DNA of 64,000 nucleotides from Nitrosovibrio tenuis (lineage in GTDB: Bacteria; Pseudomonadota; Gammaproteobacteria; Burkholderiales; Nitrosomonadaceae): positions 124,001 to 188,000 of the forward strand of contig NZ_FOBH01000001.1 in the NCBI RefSeq assembly GCF_900109785.1. Direction: 5' to 3'. Positions 29,492-38,282 of the stretch are shown piece after piece; the first letter of the stretch is position 1; each line of letters starts with the position of its first letter. The notes beneath the pieces were generated by a model that ran no database searches, had not been told where the DNA came from, and saw only the letters and a program-made list of their open reading frames with translations. A program made the position numbers and the translations under genes.

Positions 29492-30658
29492 ATGTTCGAA
29501 ATCATGGATACACAAACACAGGAAGCGGTAATCAAAGTCATCGGCATCGGCGGATGCGGTGGCAACGCAGTGGATCACATGATCCAGAATGGGGTGCAAG
29601 GCGTCGAATTCATCTGCGCTAACACCGATGCGCAGGCATTGAAGCGTAATCAGGCGCGAACCCTGCTTCAGTTGGGGTCGGCCATGACCAAGGGGCTGGG
29701 TGCTGGAGCCGATCCTGAAATCGGGCGCAATGCAGCGCTGGAAGATCGTGACCGGATCGCCGAACTGATCGAAGGGGCGGACATGCTGTTCATCACCGCG
29801 GGGATGGGTGGGGGTACCGGCACCGGCGCGGCACCGGTGATCGCGCAGGTGGCCCGGGAAATGGGCATTCTCACCGTAGCGGTGGTGACCAAACCCTTTT
29901 CCTTCGAAGGGCGTCGTATCAAAGCGGCGCAGGCGGGAATGGAAGCATTGTCGCAGTATGTCGATTCATTGATCGTGATTCCCAATGACAAGCTGATGTC
30001 AGTTCTAGGCGAAGACGTCAGCATGCTGGATGCGTTCAGGGCTGCAAATAACGTACTGTATGGCGCCGTAGCGGGAATTGCAGAAGTCATCAACTGCCCC
30101 GGTCTCGTCAATGTTGATTTTGCTGATGTTAAGACAGTGATGTCTGAGATGGGCATGGCCATGATGGGCTCCGCGCTTGCTTCAGGTATAGATCGCGCAC
30201 GCCTGGCCGCGGAGCAGGCTGTAGCGAGTCCCCTGCTGGAAGATGTGAATCTTTCCGGCGCTCGAGGGGTACTGGTCAACATTACCGCCAGTTCGGGAAT
30301 GAAAATGAAGGAAATTCATGAAGTTATGGGTGTTATCAAGGACTTTACTGCCGAAGACGCCACAGTAATCGTCGGCACTGTAATCGATGAGGATATGCAG
30401 GATGATCTGCGGGTTACCATGGTGGCGACGGGACTTGGCGGAGTTGTCAACCGCGCCCAGCCCAAACCATTAAGCATCATTCACACGCGCACGGGAACGG
30501 ATAACGCCTCGTTCGCGGACGCTGTCAACTGGAAGGAACTGGATGCGCCTGCCGCTATCCGCACGAACAGGAGGCGCGACGCAACCGTGGAGGCCATGAA
30601 ACAATCCGGGGTGGATATGCTGGATATTCCGGCATTTCTCAGAAAACAAGCGGATTAG
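29492..30658 (+). CDS. ftsZ: Cell division GTPase FtsZ
   Basis: A 388-residue tubulin-like GTPase forming the Z ring. The nucleotide loop GGCGGNAVDHM (about 20-30), the tubulin signature GGGTGTG (106-112) and the T7-loop NVDFADVKTVM are intact. The C-terminal partner-binding peptide DMLDIPAFLRKQAD is present after a variable linker. A strong AAAGGAG site precedes the ATG at 29492. It is the last gene of the cluster; lpxC, often next in proteobacteria, is not found here. Confidence 0.97.
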   Translation: MFEIMDTQTQEAVIKVIGIGGCGGNAVDHMIQNGVQGVEFICANTDAQALKRNQARTLLQLGSAMTKGLGAGADPEIGRNAALEDRDRIAELIEGADMLFITAGMGGGTGTGAAPVIAQVAREMGILTVAVVTKPFSFEGRRIKAAQAGMEALSQYVDSLIVIPNDKLMSVLGEDVSMLDAFRAANNVLYGAVAGIAEVINCPGLVNVDFADVKTVMSEMGMAMMGSALASGIDRARLAAEQAVASPLLEDVNLSGARGVLVNITASSGMKMKEIHEVMGVIKDFTAEDATVIVGTVIDEDMQDDLRVTMVATGLGGVVNRAQPKPLSIIHTRTGTDNASFADAVNWKELDAPAAIRTNRRRDATVEAMKQSGVDMLDIPAFLRKQAD

Positions 30659-30718
30659 GAATCTGAACCGTTAGCCAGCAGAGAGCCCGGTTCCAACGCG
30701 CTTTATGCGGAGGCTCCG

Positions 30719-31174
30719 TTAACCGGCTCGCCGATCCGAGCAGGCTTTTTTAAGCAGTGATTCCACGGCCTCTTTCAAGGGAGATTGAGGCAAGTCCGCC
30801 GCCAGCCGATGCAGGCTTTCCACGCCCCCCTGGTCTATTTGTGGCCGGGCGGCCGGGGAGCCCTTTACATAGGCGGAATTTGCTTGCACAGCAACGCGAA
30901 TTGCAGTAACCTCATAGCCCTTCGCCTGAAATTTTAATAATAACGAAGGCATCGTTTGTCTGAGTTTTGCCGCAATGGCCCCGTTAGGCGCGCATATGGT
31001 CAGCTTTCGTTGGGAAAATCCACCTAAAGCGCAATGTTGAGCCAATTGGGGCGGGGCAATTTCCATAAATACCTGCTGCATTAAGGTTAACGCGCTCATG
31101 TAGCTGAATAACCGTTGATGGTCGGCCGTCTGGCTAAGAACGCCTAGGTAAAAATTGATCTTGTGGACGGTCAT
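30719..31174 (-). CDS. DciA-like DUF721 protein
   Basis: From the ATG at 31174 the product is about 151 residues; the frame could open farther upstream at 31240 but that would overlap the divergent peptidase gene. The middle segment (ALGGFSQRKLTICAPNGAIAAKLRQTMPSLL pattern) fits DUF721/DciA, a DnaB-helicase-associated family that is often poorly conserved. It also fits the usual place of this gene next to an M23 peptidase gene and secA. Assignment is by pattern and context. Confidence 0.7.
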   Translation of the reverse strand: MTVHKINFYLGVLSQTADHQRLFSYMSALTLMQQVFMEIAPPQLAQHCALGGFSQRKLTICAPNGAIAAKLRQTMPSLLLKFQAKGYEVTAIRVAVQANSAYVKGSPAARPQIDQGGVESLHRLAADLPQSPLKEAVESLLKKACSDRRAG

Positions 31175-31199
31175 GGCTGAATGAGGATCAGGGAATAAG

Positions 31200-32117
31200 A
31201 TGAATGTTATTCTAATTTCCAATAATTTGGCAAAAGCCAAAACCTTGACCTTAACGAGTACCCATCTGGTGCTTGTGGCGGGGTTATTCTTTCTGGTCGT
31301 AATATTGTTGGCGATGGGATTGAACTATCTTTCTCTGCGCTATGCGGACAAGATTGACAGCCCATCGCTGCGGTCACTGGTTTTAAGCGTGCAGCAGGAA
31401 GAACATCAAAAAACCCAGTCGTACCTGCGCGACAGCCTTAATGCTATGGCAGTAAAGATGGGTCAGATGCAGGCGCAACTGCTGCGGCTCGATTCGGTCG
31501 GAGCGCGTCTTGCAGAGTTATCCGGGATCAAACCCCAGGAATTTCTGTTCAATCAGACTCCGGGTCAGGGCGGGATGATGGCGGCTCTGCCGTCCCAGGA
31601 CATGTCCTTCCTGGAGTTCAACAATAAAATTGAAGAACTTTCGCGTGTTTTAGAGGATCGCAGCGATAAGCTCGGAGCGCTTGATTCTTTGTTGATGCAG
31701 GACAGGCTCAAGAAGAAAATGCTCCCGTCCGTGATGCCGGTGGATGCAAAATGGTATTCATCCGGTTTTGGCGTGCGCATAGACCCATTTTCCGGCAGAA
31801 GTGCGTTTCATGAAGGGGTCGATTTCACGGCGGCGACAGGTACCCCCATTGTCGCAGCGGCAGGGGGAGTGGTAGTGTATTCCGATTACCATCCCGAATA
31901 TGGTAATATGATCGATGTCGACCACGGCAATGATCTCGTCAGCCGCTATGCACATGCTTCCAAGCGCCTGGTCAAGCCGGGCCAGGTAGTAGTGCGGGGA
32001 CAGAAGATTGCCGAAGTAGGTAGCACTGGCCGTTCTACCGGTCCTCATCTGCATTTTGAAGTCAGGCACAGGGGCTTACCGCAAAATCCATCACGATTCT
32101 TGAAGATGCCCGGTTAA
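31200..32117 (+). CDS. M23-family peptidoglycan peptidase (LytM domain)
   Basis: A 305-residue envelope protein with one N-terminal membrane segment (about 20-44), a coiled-coil stretch (about 60-175) and a C-terminal LytM domain. The zinc ligands are present: H204 and D208 (HEGVD) and H283-L-H285 (HLHFE), with H252 as the likely extra catalytic histidine, so it should be an active DD- or LD-type endopeptidase. Coiled coil plus LytM resembles septal hydrolases and their activators. A terminator follows it directly. Confidence 0.88.
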   Translation: MNVILISNNLAKAKTLTLTSTHLVLVAGLFFLVVILLAMGLNYLSLRYADKIDSPSLRSLVLSVQQEEHQKTQSYLRDSLNAMAVKMGQMQAQLLRLDSVGARLAELSGIKPQEFLFNQTPGQGGMMAALPSQDMSFLEFNNKIEELSRVLEDRSDKLGALDSLLMQDRLKKKMLPSVMPVDAKWYSSGFGVRIDPFSGRSAFHEGVDFTAATGTPIVAAAGGVVVYSDYHPEYGNMIDVDHGNDLVSRYAHASKRLVKPGQVVVRGQKIAEVGSTGRSTGPHLHFEVRHRGLPQNPSRFLKMPG

Positions 32118-32138
32118 GTCGGATTAATACTCTGCGCG

Positions 32139-32172
32139 GGGGTGAGGCCATAAACCTCACCCCTTATTTTTT
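32139..32172 (+). terminator. Rho-independent terminator after the M23 peptidase gene
   Basis: A perfect 9-bp stem GGGGTGAGG / CCTCACCCC (32139-32147 and 32155-32163) with a 7-base loop is followed by TTATTTTTT. It lies 22 bases after the peptidase stop codon and 37 bases before secA, so secA probably has its own promoter or depends on read-through. Confidence 0.92.
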
Positions 32173-32208
32173 GGACACTCGGTTCAAATAATAGATTTTT
32201 GAGATTTC

Positions 32209-34947
32209 ATGCTGAACAATCTGCTCAAAAAAGTCTTCGGAAGCCGTAACGATCGGCTAATCAAGCAATATTTCCAGGCTGTAGGGACAATCAATAAGCT
32301 GGAAACCACCATCGCAGCGCTGACTGACGCTGAACTCCGCGCTAAAACTGAAGAATTCAAGCGACGTATTGCCGACGGAACAGTTGTCGACGCATTGTTG
32401 CCGGAGGCATTCGCTGTCGTGCGCGAAGCAAGCAAGAGGGTGCTTGGAATGCGTCACTTTGATGTGCAACTGATCGGTGGCATGGCGCTGCATGAGGGGA
32501 AAATTGCCGAGATGCGCACGGGCGAAGGTAAGACTCTGATGGCAACCCTGCCCGCTTATCTCAATGCCTTGTCCGGTAAGGGCGTTCATCTGGTTACGGT
32601 GAACGATTACCTGGCTAAACGGGATGCCGAATGGATGGGGCGGATTTATCAATTCCTCGGTATCAGTGTGGGTGTCATCCTTTCGCAGATGGAGCATGGC
32701 GATAAACAAACCGCCTACGCTGCGGATATAACCTACGGAACCAATAACGAATACGGCTTCGATTACCTGCGTGACAACATGGTGAGCCATCCTGCCGAGC
32801 GTGTGCAGCGCGTGCTCAACTTTGCCATCGTTGACGAAGTGGATTCCATTTTAATTGACGAGGCCCGTACCCCGCTCATTATTTCAGGCCAGGCGGAAGG
32901 CAATACTGAAGTTTATCTGCGTATCAACGCGTTGATTCCGAAGCTTAGCCGTCAAGAAACAGAAAACGGCCCGGGTGATTATAGTGTTGATGAGAAAGCC
33001 CAGCAGGTCTTATTGAGCGAAGCTGGTTTCGAGCATGCGGAAAAATTGCTTGCCCAGAGCGGGTTGCTTGCAACGGGGACCAGCCTCTACGATCCCGCCA
33101 ATATCAGCCTCGTCCATCATCTTTACGCGGGTATGCGTGCCCATGCATTATTTCATCGCGACCAGCATTACGTGATACAGAATGGCGAGGTAGTCATTGT
33201 CGACGAATTTACCGGGCGGCTCATGGCGGGCCGACGCTGGTCGGAAGGCCTTCATCAAGCGGTAGAAGCAAAGGAAGGCGTCCCGATCCAGAAGGAAAAT
33301 CAGACACTCGCTTCGATCACTTTTCAGAATTATTTCCGCATGTATCAGAAACTGGCCGGTATGACCGGTACGGCTGATACCGAGGCTTACGAGTTTCAGC
33401 AAATTTACGGGCTGGAAACCGTCATCATTCCTACCCATCGTCCGATGGTTCGTATCGACAGGATGGATCAGGTTTTCCGTACCATGGACGAGAAGTACGG
33501 CGCCATCATTGAAGATATCAAAGATTGTCACCAGAGGGGGCAGCCTGTCCTGGTCGGAACGACCTCCATTGAAAACAACGAATTGCTATCTGGGTTATTG
33601 ACAAAAGAGAAATTACCGCATCAGTTACTGAATGCCAAGCAGCATGCGCGAGAAGCAGAGATTGTCGCCCAGGCTGGCCGTCCTAAAATGATCACAATTG
33701 CAACGAATATGGCCGGTCGTGGTACCGACATCGTGTTGGGAGGCAACCCGGAACCTGAGCTTGAGCGGATTCGATCGGACGAGAATACAGGCGAGCCGGA
33801 GCGAACTGCACGAATTACGGAAGTGCAGGAGCAATGGCAGATTCTTCACGATGAGGTCCTCAAGCAAGGCGGATTGCATATTATCGGAACAGAACGGCAT
33901 GAATCCCGCCGGGTGGATAACCAGTTGCGTGGACGCGCGGGCCGCCAGGGCGATGCAGGCTCCAGCCGTTTTTATCTTTCCTTGGAAGATCCGTTGCTGC
34001 GAATATTTGCATCCGACCGGGTAGCGAACATCATGCAGCGGCTTAAGATGCCCGAGGGCGAGGCTATCGAGCATCCGTGGGTCACCCGCGCCATTGAAAA
34101 TGCCCAGCGCAAGGTGGAAGCCCGCAATTTCGATATGCGCAAGCAATTACTCGAATACGATGATGTCGCGAATGACCAGAGAAGAGTCATTTATCAGCAA
34201 CGCAACGAACTTCTCGAGTCACAGGATATTTCAGAAACGGTTACCGCGATGCGCGAGGACATGCTCCGCAATCTCATCGTCCTGCATGTGCCCTCGCAGA
34301 GTGTAGAGGAAGAGTGGGACGTGCCTGGACTGGAAAAGGCGTTGACTGCCGAATATCAGCTGGCATTGCCATTAAAGGAATGGCTGGAGAAGGAATCTGA
34401 CTTGCATGAAGAAAACCTCCACGCGCGCATTGCGGAGGCGGCGCAAGAACATTATCGGCTGAAAGTGGACCAGGTCGGCACCGGTATCATGCATCAGTAC
34501 GAGCGCGCGGTAATGTTGCAGAGTCTCGATACCCATTGGCGCGAACATCTGTCAGCACTGGATCATCTGCGCCAAGGCATCCATTTGCGGGGCTATGCGC
34601 AAAAAAACCCCAAGCAGGAATACAAGCGGGAAGCGTTTGAGCTATTTACTGCAATGCTGGAGGAAATCAAGGCCGAGGTCACCCGAACACTTATGACGGT
34701 GCAGATAAAAAGCGAGCAGCAGGTCGAAGCTGTGGCGGAAACACAGCATCAACCCGTGAATGTGCAGTACCGTCATGCGGCTTATGAGGAAGTCCTGGGG
34801 GAAGAGGAACAGGAGGTCGGCGAGGCCCAGGATCGTTCGGAGAAGCACCAACCGTTTGTACGGCAGGGCCAGAAGATAGGCCGGAACGATCCATGTCCAT
34901 GTGGATCAGGAAAAAAATACAAACAGTGCCACGGCAAGCTGAGCTAA
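32209..34947 (+). CDS. secA: Preprotein translocase ATPase SecA
   Basis: A 912-residue motor protein driving export through SecYEG. Walker A MRTGEGKT (about 102-109), the DEAD-like [20 protein letters not shown], the preprotein cross-linking domain, [20 protein letters not shown] and the helical scaffold are all present. The C-terminal SEC-C zinc motif [13 protein letters not shown] for SecB and lipid binding is intact. Length matches proteobacterial SecA. Confidence 0.97.
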   Translation: MLNNLLKKVFGSRNDRLIKQYFQAVGTINKLETTIAALTDAELRAKTEEFKRRIADGTVVDALLPEAFAVVREASKRVLGMRHFDVQLIGGMALHEGKIAEMRTGEGKTLMATLPAYLNALSGKGVHLVTVNDYLAKRDAEWMGRIYQFLGISVGVILSQMEHGDKQTAYAADITYGTNNEYGFDYLRDNMVSHPAERVQRVLNFAIVDEVDSILIDEARTPLIISGQAEGNTEVYLRINALIPKLSRQETENGPGDYSVDEKAQQVLLSEAGFEHAEKLLAQSGLLATGTSLYDPANISLVHHLYAGMRAHALFHRDQHYVIQNGEVVIVDEFTGRLMAGRRWSEGLHQAVEAKEGVPIQKENQTLASITFQNYFRMYQKLAGMTGTADTEAYEFQQIYGLETVIIPTHRPMVRIDRMDQVFRTMDEKYGAIIEDIKDCHQRGQPVLVGTTSIENNELLSGLLTKEKLPHQLLNAKQHAREAEIVAQAGRPKMITIATNMAGRGTDIVLGGNPEPELERIRSDENTGEPERTARITEVQEQWQILHDEVLKQGGLHIIGTERHESRRVDNQLRGRAGRQGDAGSSRFYLSLEDPLLRIFASDRVANIMQRLKMPEGEAIEHPWVTRAIENAQRKVEARNFDMRKQLLEYDDVANDQRRVIYQQRNELLESQDISETVTAMREDMLRNLIVLHVPSQSVEEEWDVPGLEKALTAEYQLALPLKEWLEKESDLHEENLHARIAEAAQEHYRLKVDQVGTGIMHQYERAVMLQSLDTHWREHLSALDHLRQGIHLRGYAQKNPKQEYKREAFELFTAMLEEIKAEVTRTLMTVQIKSEQQVEAVAETQHQPVNVQYRHAAYEEVLGEEEQEVGEAQDRSEKHQPFVRQGQKIGRNDPCPCGSGKKYKQCHGKLS

Positions 34948-35024
34948 CGATTCTTTCTCGGGCAGGGCGCGATCTGATCAGATCCCAATCCGCTCCCAAT
35001 CCGATCAGATCCTTGAACCTCTCA

Positions 35025-35063
35025 GGAGCTTCTGCTCCCTAGATTGGGTGCTGAACTGCACCC
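35025..35063. other. Two small hairpins between convergent secA and cytochrome P460 genes
   Basis: GGAGC-TTCT-GCTCC (35025-35038) and GGGTGC-TGAACT-GCACCC (35046-35063) lie between the two converging genes. There is no T run on either side, so intrinsic termination is uncertain; upstream at 34971-34984 is the palindrome GATCTGATCAGATC. Confidence 0.4.
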
Positions 35064-35096
35064 CCGGTGCTGCGATGCGGGAGTGCGGTCGGCACA

Positions 35097-35645
35097 TCAA
35101 TAGCTGGCGCGCTTCTGGAAATACTCATCATAACGGAAAATGTAATCCTTGTCCTTCAGCGGCAAATGGCATGCTCGGCACGTTGCGGTATCGTCCGGCG
35201 CTTTGGTTTTCGCATCAGCCAGGTACATGGAATACACCCAGTCTCCGTTTCTTAGCTCCGGTGGCGCGCTTTCACCCCAGCCAGCGCCCTTGCCCATTAC
35301 GCCTATTTTTAACAATTCACCTTTGACGAATTTACCGTCGGGCCCCTTCAGGGGAGTACCGTCAGCGGCCTCACGCGCCTTGTAAATTTCCATGACCGAA
35401 ATGGTTCCGTTGGGAAAGGCATCGCCCATTTTGGTAGTATTTCCGATGGGATTGATATAAATATCACGGACCTGCTTGGTATCGGCTCGCTGTATATCGG
35501 ACAAAAACTTCGGCCAGCTCTTATAGTTTGAGGGTACTGATAATTCGCCGTCGCTATATTTTTGGACTTCGGGTTTCGGTACGTTGGTGCAACCTACCAG
35601 CACGGTAGCCGATAGCGCGGTAATGACCCATATGATACGTTTCAT
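35097..35645 (-). CDS. Cytochrome P460-family c-type haem lipoprotein
   Basis: A 182-residue exported protein with a lipoprotein signal (VLVGC, Cys19) and one C-type haem site C156-R-A-C159-H160 near the C-terminus, followed by the typical DYIFRYDEYF ending. Family members include cytochrome P460 of ammonia oxidisers, which oxidises hydroxylamine with nitric oxide to nitrous oxide through a lysine cross-linked haem, and cytochrome c'-beta, which lacks the lysine. A lysine at 89 (EIYKA), 67 residues before the first haem cysteine, is a candidate cross-link residue but cannot be aligned here. A ribosome site AGGAG precedes the ATG. Confidence 0.87.
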   Translation of the reverse strand: MKRIIWVITALSATVLVGCTNVPKPEVQKYSDGELSVPSNYKSWPKFLSDIQRADTKQVRDIYINPIGNTTKMGDAFPNGTISVMEIYKAREAADGTPLKGPDGKFVKGELLKIGVMGKGAGWGESAPPELRNGDWVYSMYLADAKTKAPDDTATCRACHLPLKDKDYIFRYDEYFQKRASY

Positions 35646-35692
35646 CTGATTTTTCTCCTATTGTCAAGCTAAACATGCCCCAGCCGCACATC

Positions 35693-35698
35693 AGTATA
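35693..35698 (-). promoter_or_regulatory. Candidate -10 element for the cytochrome P460 gene
   Basis: TATACT on the minus strand lies about 48 bases upstream of the ATG at 35645. The matching -35 is weak (CAATAG at 17 bases), so the promoter may depend on an activator. Confidence 0.35.
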
Positions 35699-35784
35699 AA
35701 GCCTTTGCAGATGCGCTATTGTATTCAATTCGGGTCTCATTCAGAAGTTTGGGAAATTAGGATGAGCCGGACGCCAGACCAACA

Positions 35785-35905
35785 CTGAAACGCCGTGCTT
35801 GGGGCACTATACTAGCGTTCGAAGGAAGCTGATGCAACAACAATTGAGTATCGGCAAATCCCGCTCGGTTTATGCCGATTGCTTCAGCTTGCGATTAATT
35901 TTTTT
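35785..35905 (+). ncRNA. Candidate small RNA with promoter and terminator-like hairpin
   Basis: On the plus strand CTGAAA (35785-35790), a 17-base spacer and TATACT (35808-35813) form a good sigma-70-like promoter. About 13 bases on, AAGCTGATGCAA (35826-35837) pairs with TTGCTTCAGCTT (35879-35890) with one mismatch, enclosing a second stem ATCGGCA / TGCCGAT (35850-35856 and 35873-35879). A run of seven T follows at 35899-35905. No ORF starts here. The 8-base gap between stem and T run makes the terminator non-ideal, and the hairpin could instead belong to the end of prlC on the other strand. Confidence 0.3.
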
Positions 35906-35968
35906 GTAGCTGAATTTACCTAGCAGAGCCTATCGCACAAAATCAATGGCTCATTCTCCGGCAGCGCT

Positions 35969-38155
35969 TCACGCAGCCATACCGTGATGGCGCAACAGCG
36001 CGTCTATTTCCGGCTCTCGCCCGCGGAATGCAATAAATGATTCCAGTGCGGGACGGCTTCCCCCGACCGCCAGAATTTCGTTCCAGAAAAGGGCGCCAGT
36101 TTCAGCATTCACAACCTTGCCGGGAGAAGTTTCCTCAAATAGGCTGTAGGCATCGGCGGACAGCACTTCCGCCCATTTGTAACTGTAATAACCCGCCGCA
36201 TAGCCCCCCCCGAAAATATGCGAAAAACTATTGGGAAAGCGATTGAATTTAGGTGGAATAATCACCGCAACCTGCTCGCGGATCTCGTCCAATAATTGCT
36301 GCACCGTTTTTTCCCCATTCGGATCGAAATCGGTATGCAGATGCATATCGAATAGCGCAAATTCGATCTGGCGGAGCGTCTGCATGCCGCTCTGGAAATT
36401 CTTCGCCGCCAGCATCTTGTCAAATAGCGAGCGTGGGATAGGCGCACTATTATCAACATGCTCGGTCGACACGGCATTGGCAGAGCCATCCGGGGCGGGA
36501 GGCGGAGCAGAGCGCGTTTCCCGCAAACTGCCACTTTGCGGTAACGAGTCAACACGCTTTGCCATATTGCTCAGCACTTCCCATTCCCAGCAGAAGTTCT
36601 CCATGAACTGACTGGGCAGCTCCACCGCGTCCCATTCAACGCCATGGATACCCGATACACCCAGGTCTTCGACTTGGGTGAGCAGGTGGTGCAGCCCGTG
36701 ACCAAATTCATGAAAAAGAGTAATGACCTCATCGTGCGTAAACAGAGCAGGGCGCACCTTACCGTCGATATGAACAGGCGCGGAGAAATTACAGTTAAGA
36801 TATGCTACCGGTGCCTGTATGCGCTCCGCGGTTTCCGTAGATCTCATGCGGCGGCTGACAGCGTCGTCCATCCATCCGCCGCCTCGCTTGCCGGGCCGTG
36901 CGTAGAGATCCAGGTAAAAGTGACCGATCAATTTTGCTTCGCCATCGCTTATGGTGAAAAATTTCACATCGGGATGCCAAAGCTGAATACCCTGCTCTAC
37001 GCGCTTGATGATAATGCCATAGAGGTGTTCTACAAGCTTGAACATGCCCGGCAGTACGCTGGTTTCAGGAAAATACTGCTTCACTTCCTGATCAGAAAAC
37101 GCGTACCGGTCAACACGCAACTTTTCACTCGCATACGCCACATCCCATGCTTCCAGCTTTTCCAGTCCTAACTTGGCAATGGCGAACTCGCGTAGCTCCG
37201 TCAGATCGCGCTCCGCATAAGGCCTAGCCTTGAGAGCGAGTTCCTCAAGAAAATCCAGTACCTGTTGCGGGGTTGAGGCCATCTTTGTCGCCAGCGATAC
37301 CTCGGCATAGCACCCAAATCCCAGCATCTGCGCCTCTTCCTTGCGCAGCTCGAGTATCTTGCGTATCAATGGAGTATTATCCAAATCCCCGATACTTTTC
37401 GCGAGCACACCGGGTACTTCGATTTCGCTGGCACGAGTCGAATAGGCGCGATAAAGTTTTTCCCGCAGTGTGCGGTTGTCTGCATGTTGCATGACCGGTA
37501 TATAGGAGGGCGCATGCAGGGTGAATGTCCAGCCTGGTAAACCGTTTTTTTCCGCAATACCTCTTGCCGTCTGCAGCGCATCATCGGGAATGCCGGTCAA
37601 CTCATCCGCATTTTCGATATGTAACGCAAAATTGTTTGTCGCATCCAGCAGGTTATCGTTAAATCCGGAAGAAAGCGCGGACAGTTCCTCCTGGATACGG
37701 AGAAGTCGCTCTTTCTTCGACGCCGGAAGGTCAGCTCCCCCCAGGTGGAAATCCCGCAACGCATTCTCGACGATTTTTTTCCGTGCGTTGCTCAGATCCT
37801 GAAATTCATCGCTATTACGAAGTTGCTTGAATTTCTCGAACAGAATCTGGTCTTGGCTCAACTCAGCATAGTACTGCGTGACCAGCGGCAAATTGGCGTT
37901 GTACGCTTCACGCAATTCCGCAGTGTTTACCACAGCGTTCAAGTGCGACACCTGTCCCCAGGCACGCGCGAGTCGCTCGTTGGCATCCTCCATGGGCTGC
38001 ACGAAATTCTGCCAGGTGGGCGCCGCAGTTTCTTCCCGTATCCCACCGAGGACAGCGCGGCTATCGGCCAGCAGCTGGTTTACCGCCGGAGTAATGTGTT
38101 CGGTTCGAATGTCGGCAAAACGCGGCAGTTCTGAAAAATCAAGCAAAGGATTCAT
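35969..38155 (-). CDS. prlC: Oligopeptidase A (M3 zinc metallopeptidase)
   Basis: A 728-residue cytosolic peptidase that degrades short peptides, including cleaved signal peptides. The zinc motif is H482-E-F-G-H486 within TLFHEFGHGLHHLL, with the third ligand glutamate expected in the following GVEWDAVELPSQFMEN. It is about 45 residues longer than the usual 680. The excess is a Pro/Ser/Ala-rich insertion at about residues 534-572 (around SAPPPAPDGSANAVS), between a helix ending NMAKRVDSL and the conserved LFDKMLAAKNFQSG. The insertion keeps the frame and looks surface exposed. Confidence 0.94.
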   Translation of the reverse strand: MNPLLDFSELPRFADIRTEHITPAVNQLLADSRAVLGGIREETAAPTWQNFVQPMEDANERLARAWGQVSHLNAVVNTAELREAYNANLPLVTQYYAELSQDQILFEKFKQLRNSDEFQDLSNARKKIVENALRDFHLGGADLPASKKERLLRIQEELSALSSGFNDNLLDATNNFALHIENADELTGIPDDALQTARGIAEKNGLPGWTFTLHAPSYIPVMQHADNRTLREKLYRAYSTRASEIEVPGVLAKSIGDLDNTPLIRKILELRKEEAQMLGFGCYAEVSLATKMASTPQQVLDFLEELALKARPYAERDLTELREFAIAKLGLEKLEAWDVAYASEKLRVDRYAFSDQEVKQYFPETSVLPGMFKLVEHLYGIIIKRVEQGIQLWHPDVKFFTISDGEAKLIGHFYLDLYARPGKRGGGWMDDAVSRRMRSTETAERIQAPVAYLNCNFSAPVHIDGKVRPALFTHDEVITLFHEFGHGLHHLLTQVEDLGVSGIHGVEWDAVELPSQFMENFCWEWEVLSNMAKRVDSLPQSGSLRETRSAPPPAPDGSANAVSTEHVDNSAPIPRSLFDKMLAAKNFQSGMQTLRQIEFALFDMHLHTDFDPNGEKTVQQLLDEIREQVAVIIPPKFNRFPNSFSHIFGGGYAAGYYSYKWAEVLSADAYSLFEETSPGKVVNAETGALFWNEILAVGGSRPALESFIAFRGREPEIDALLRHHGMAA

Positions 38156-38282
38156 TTCGTTATCCTGGAATTATCGGTTAAACAGATGCTGGGCCCTGCG
38201 CGGCTATTTCGGATACGTCAGCGCTCAGTTGATACTTAATTCAACCGGGTTGGAGAATGAACCGCAGACTCCTATCCCGGCG

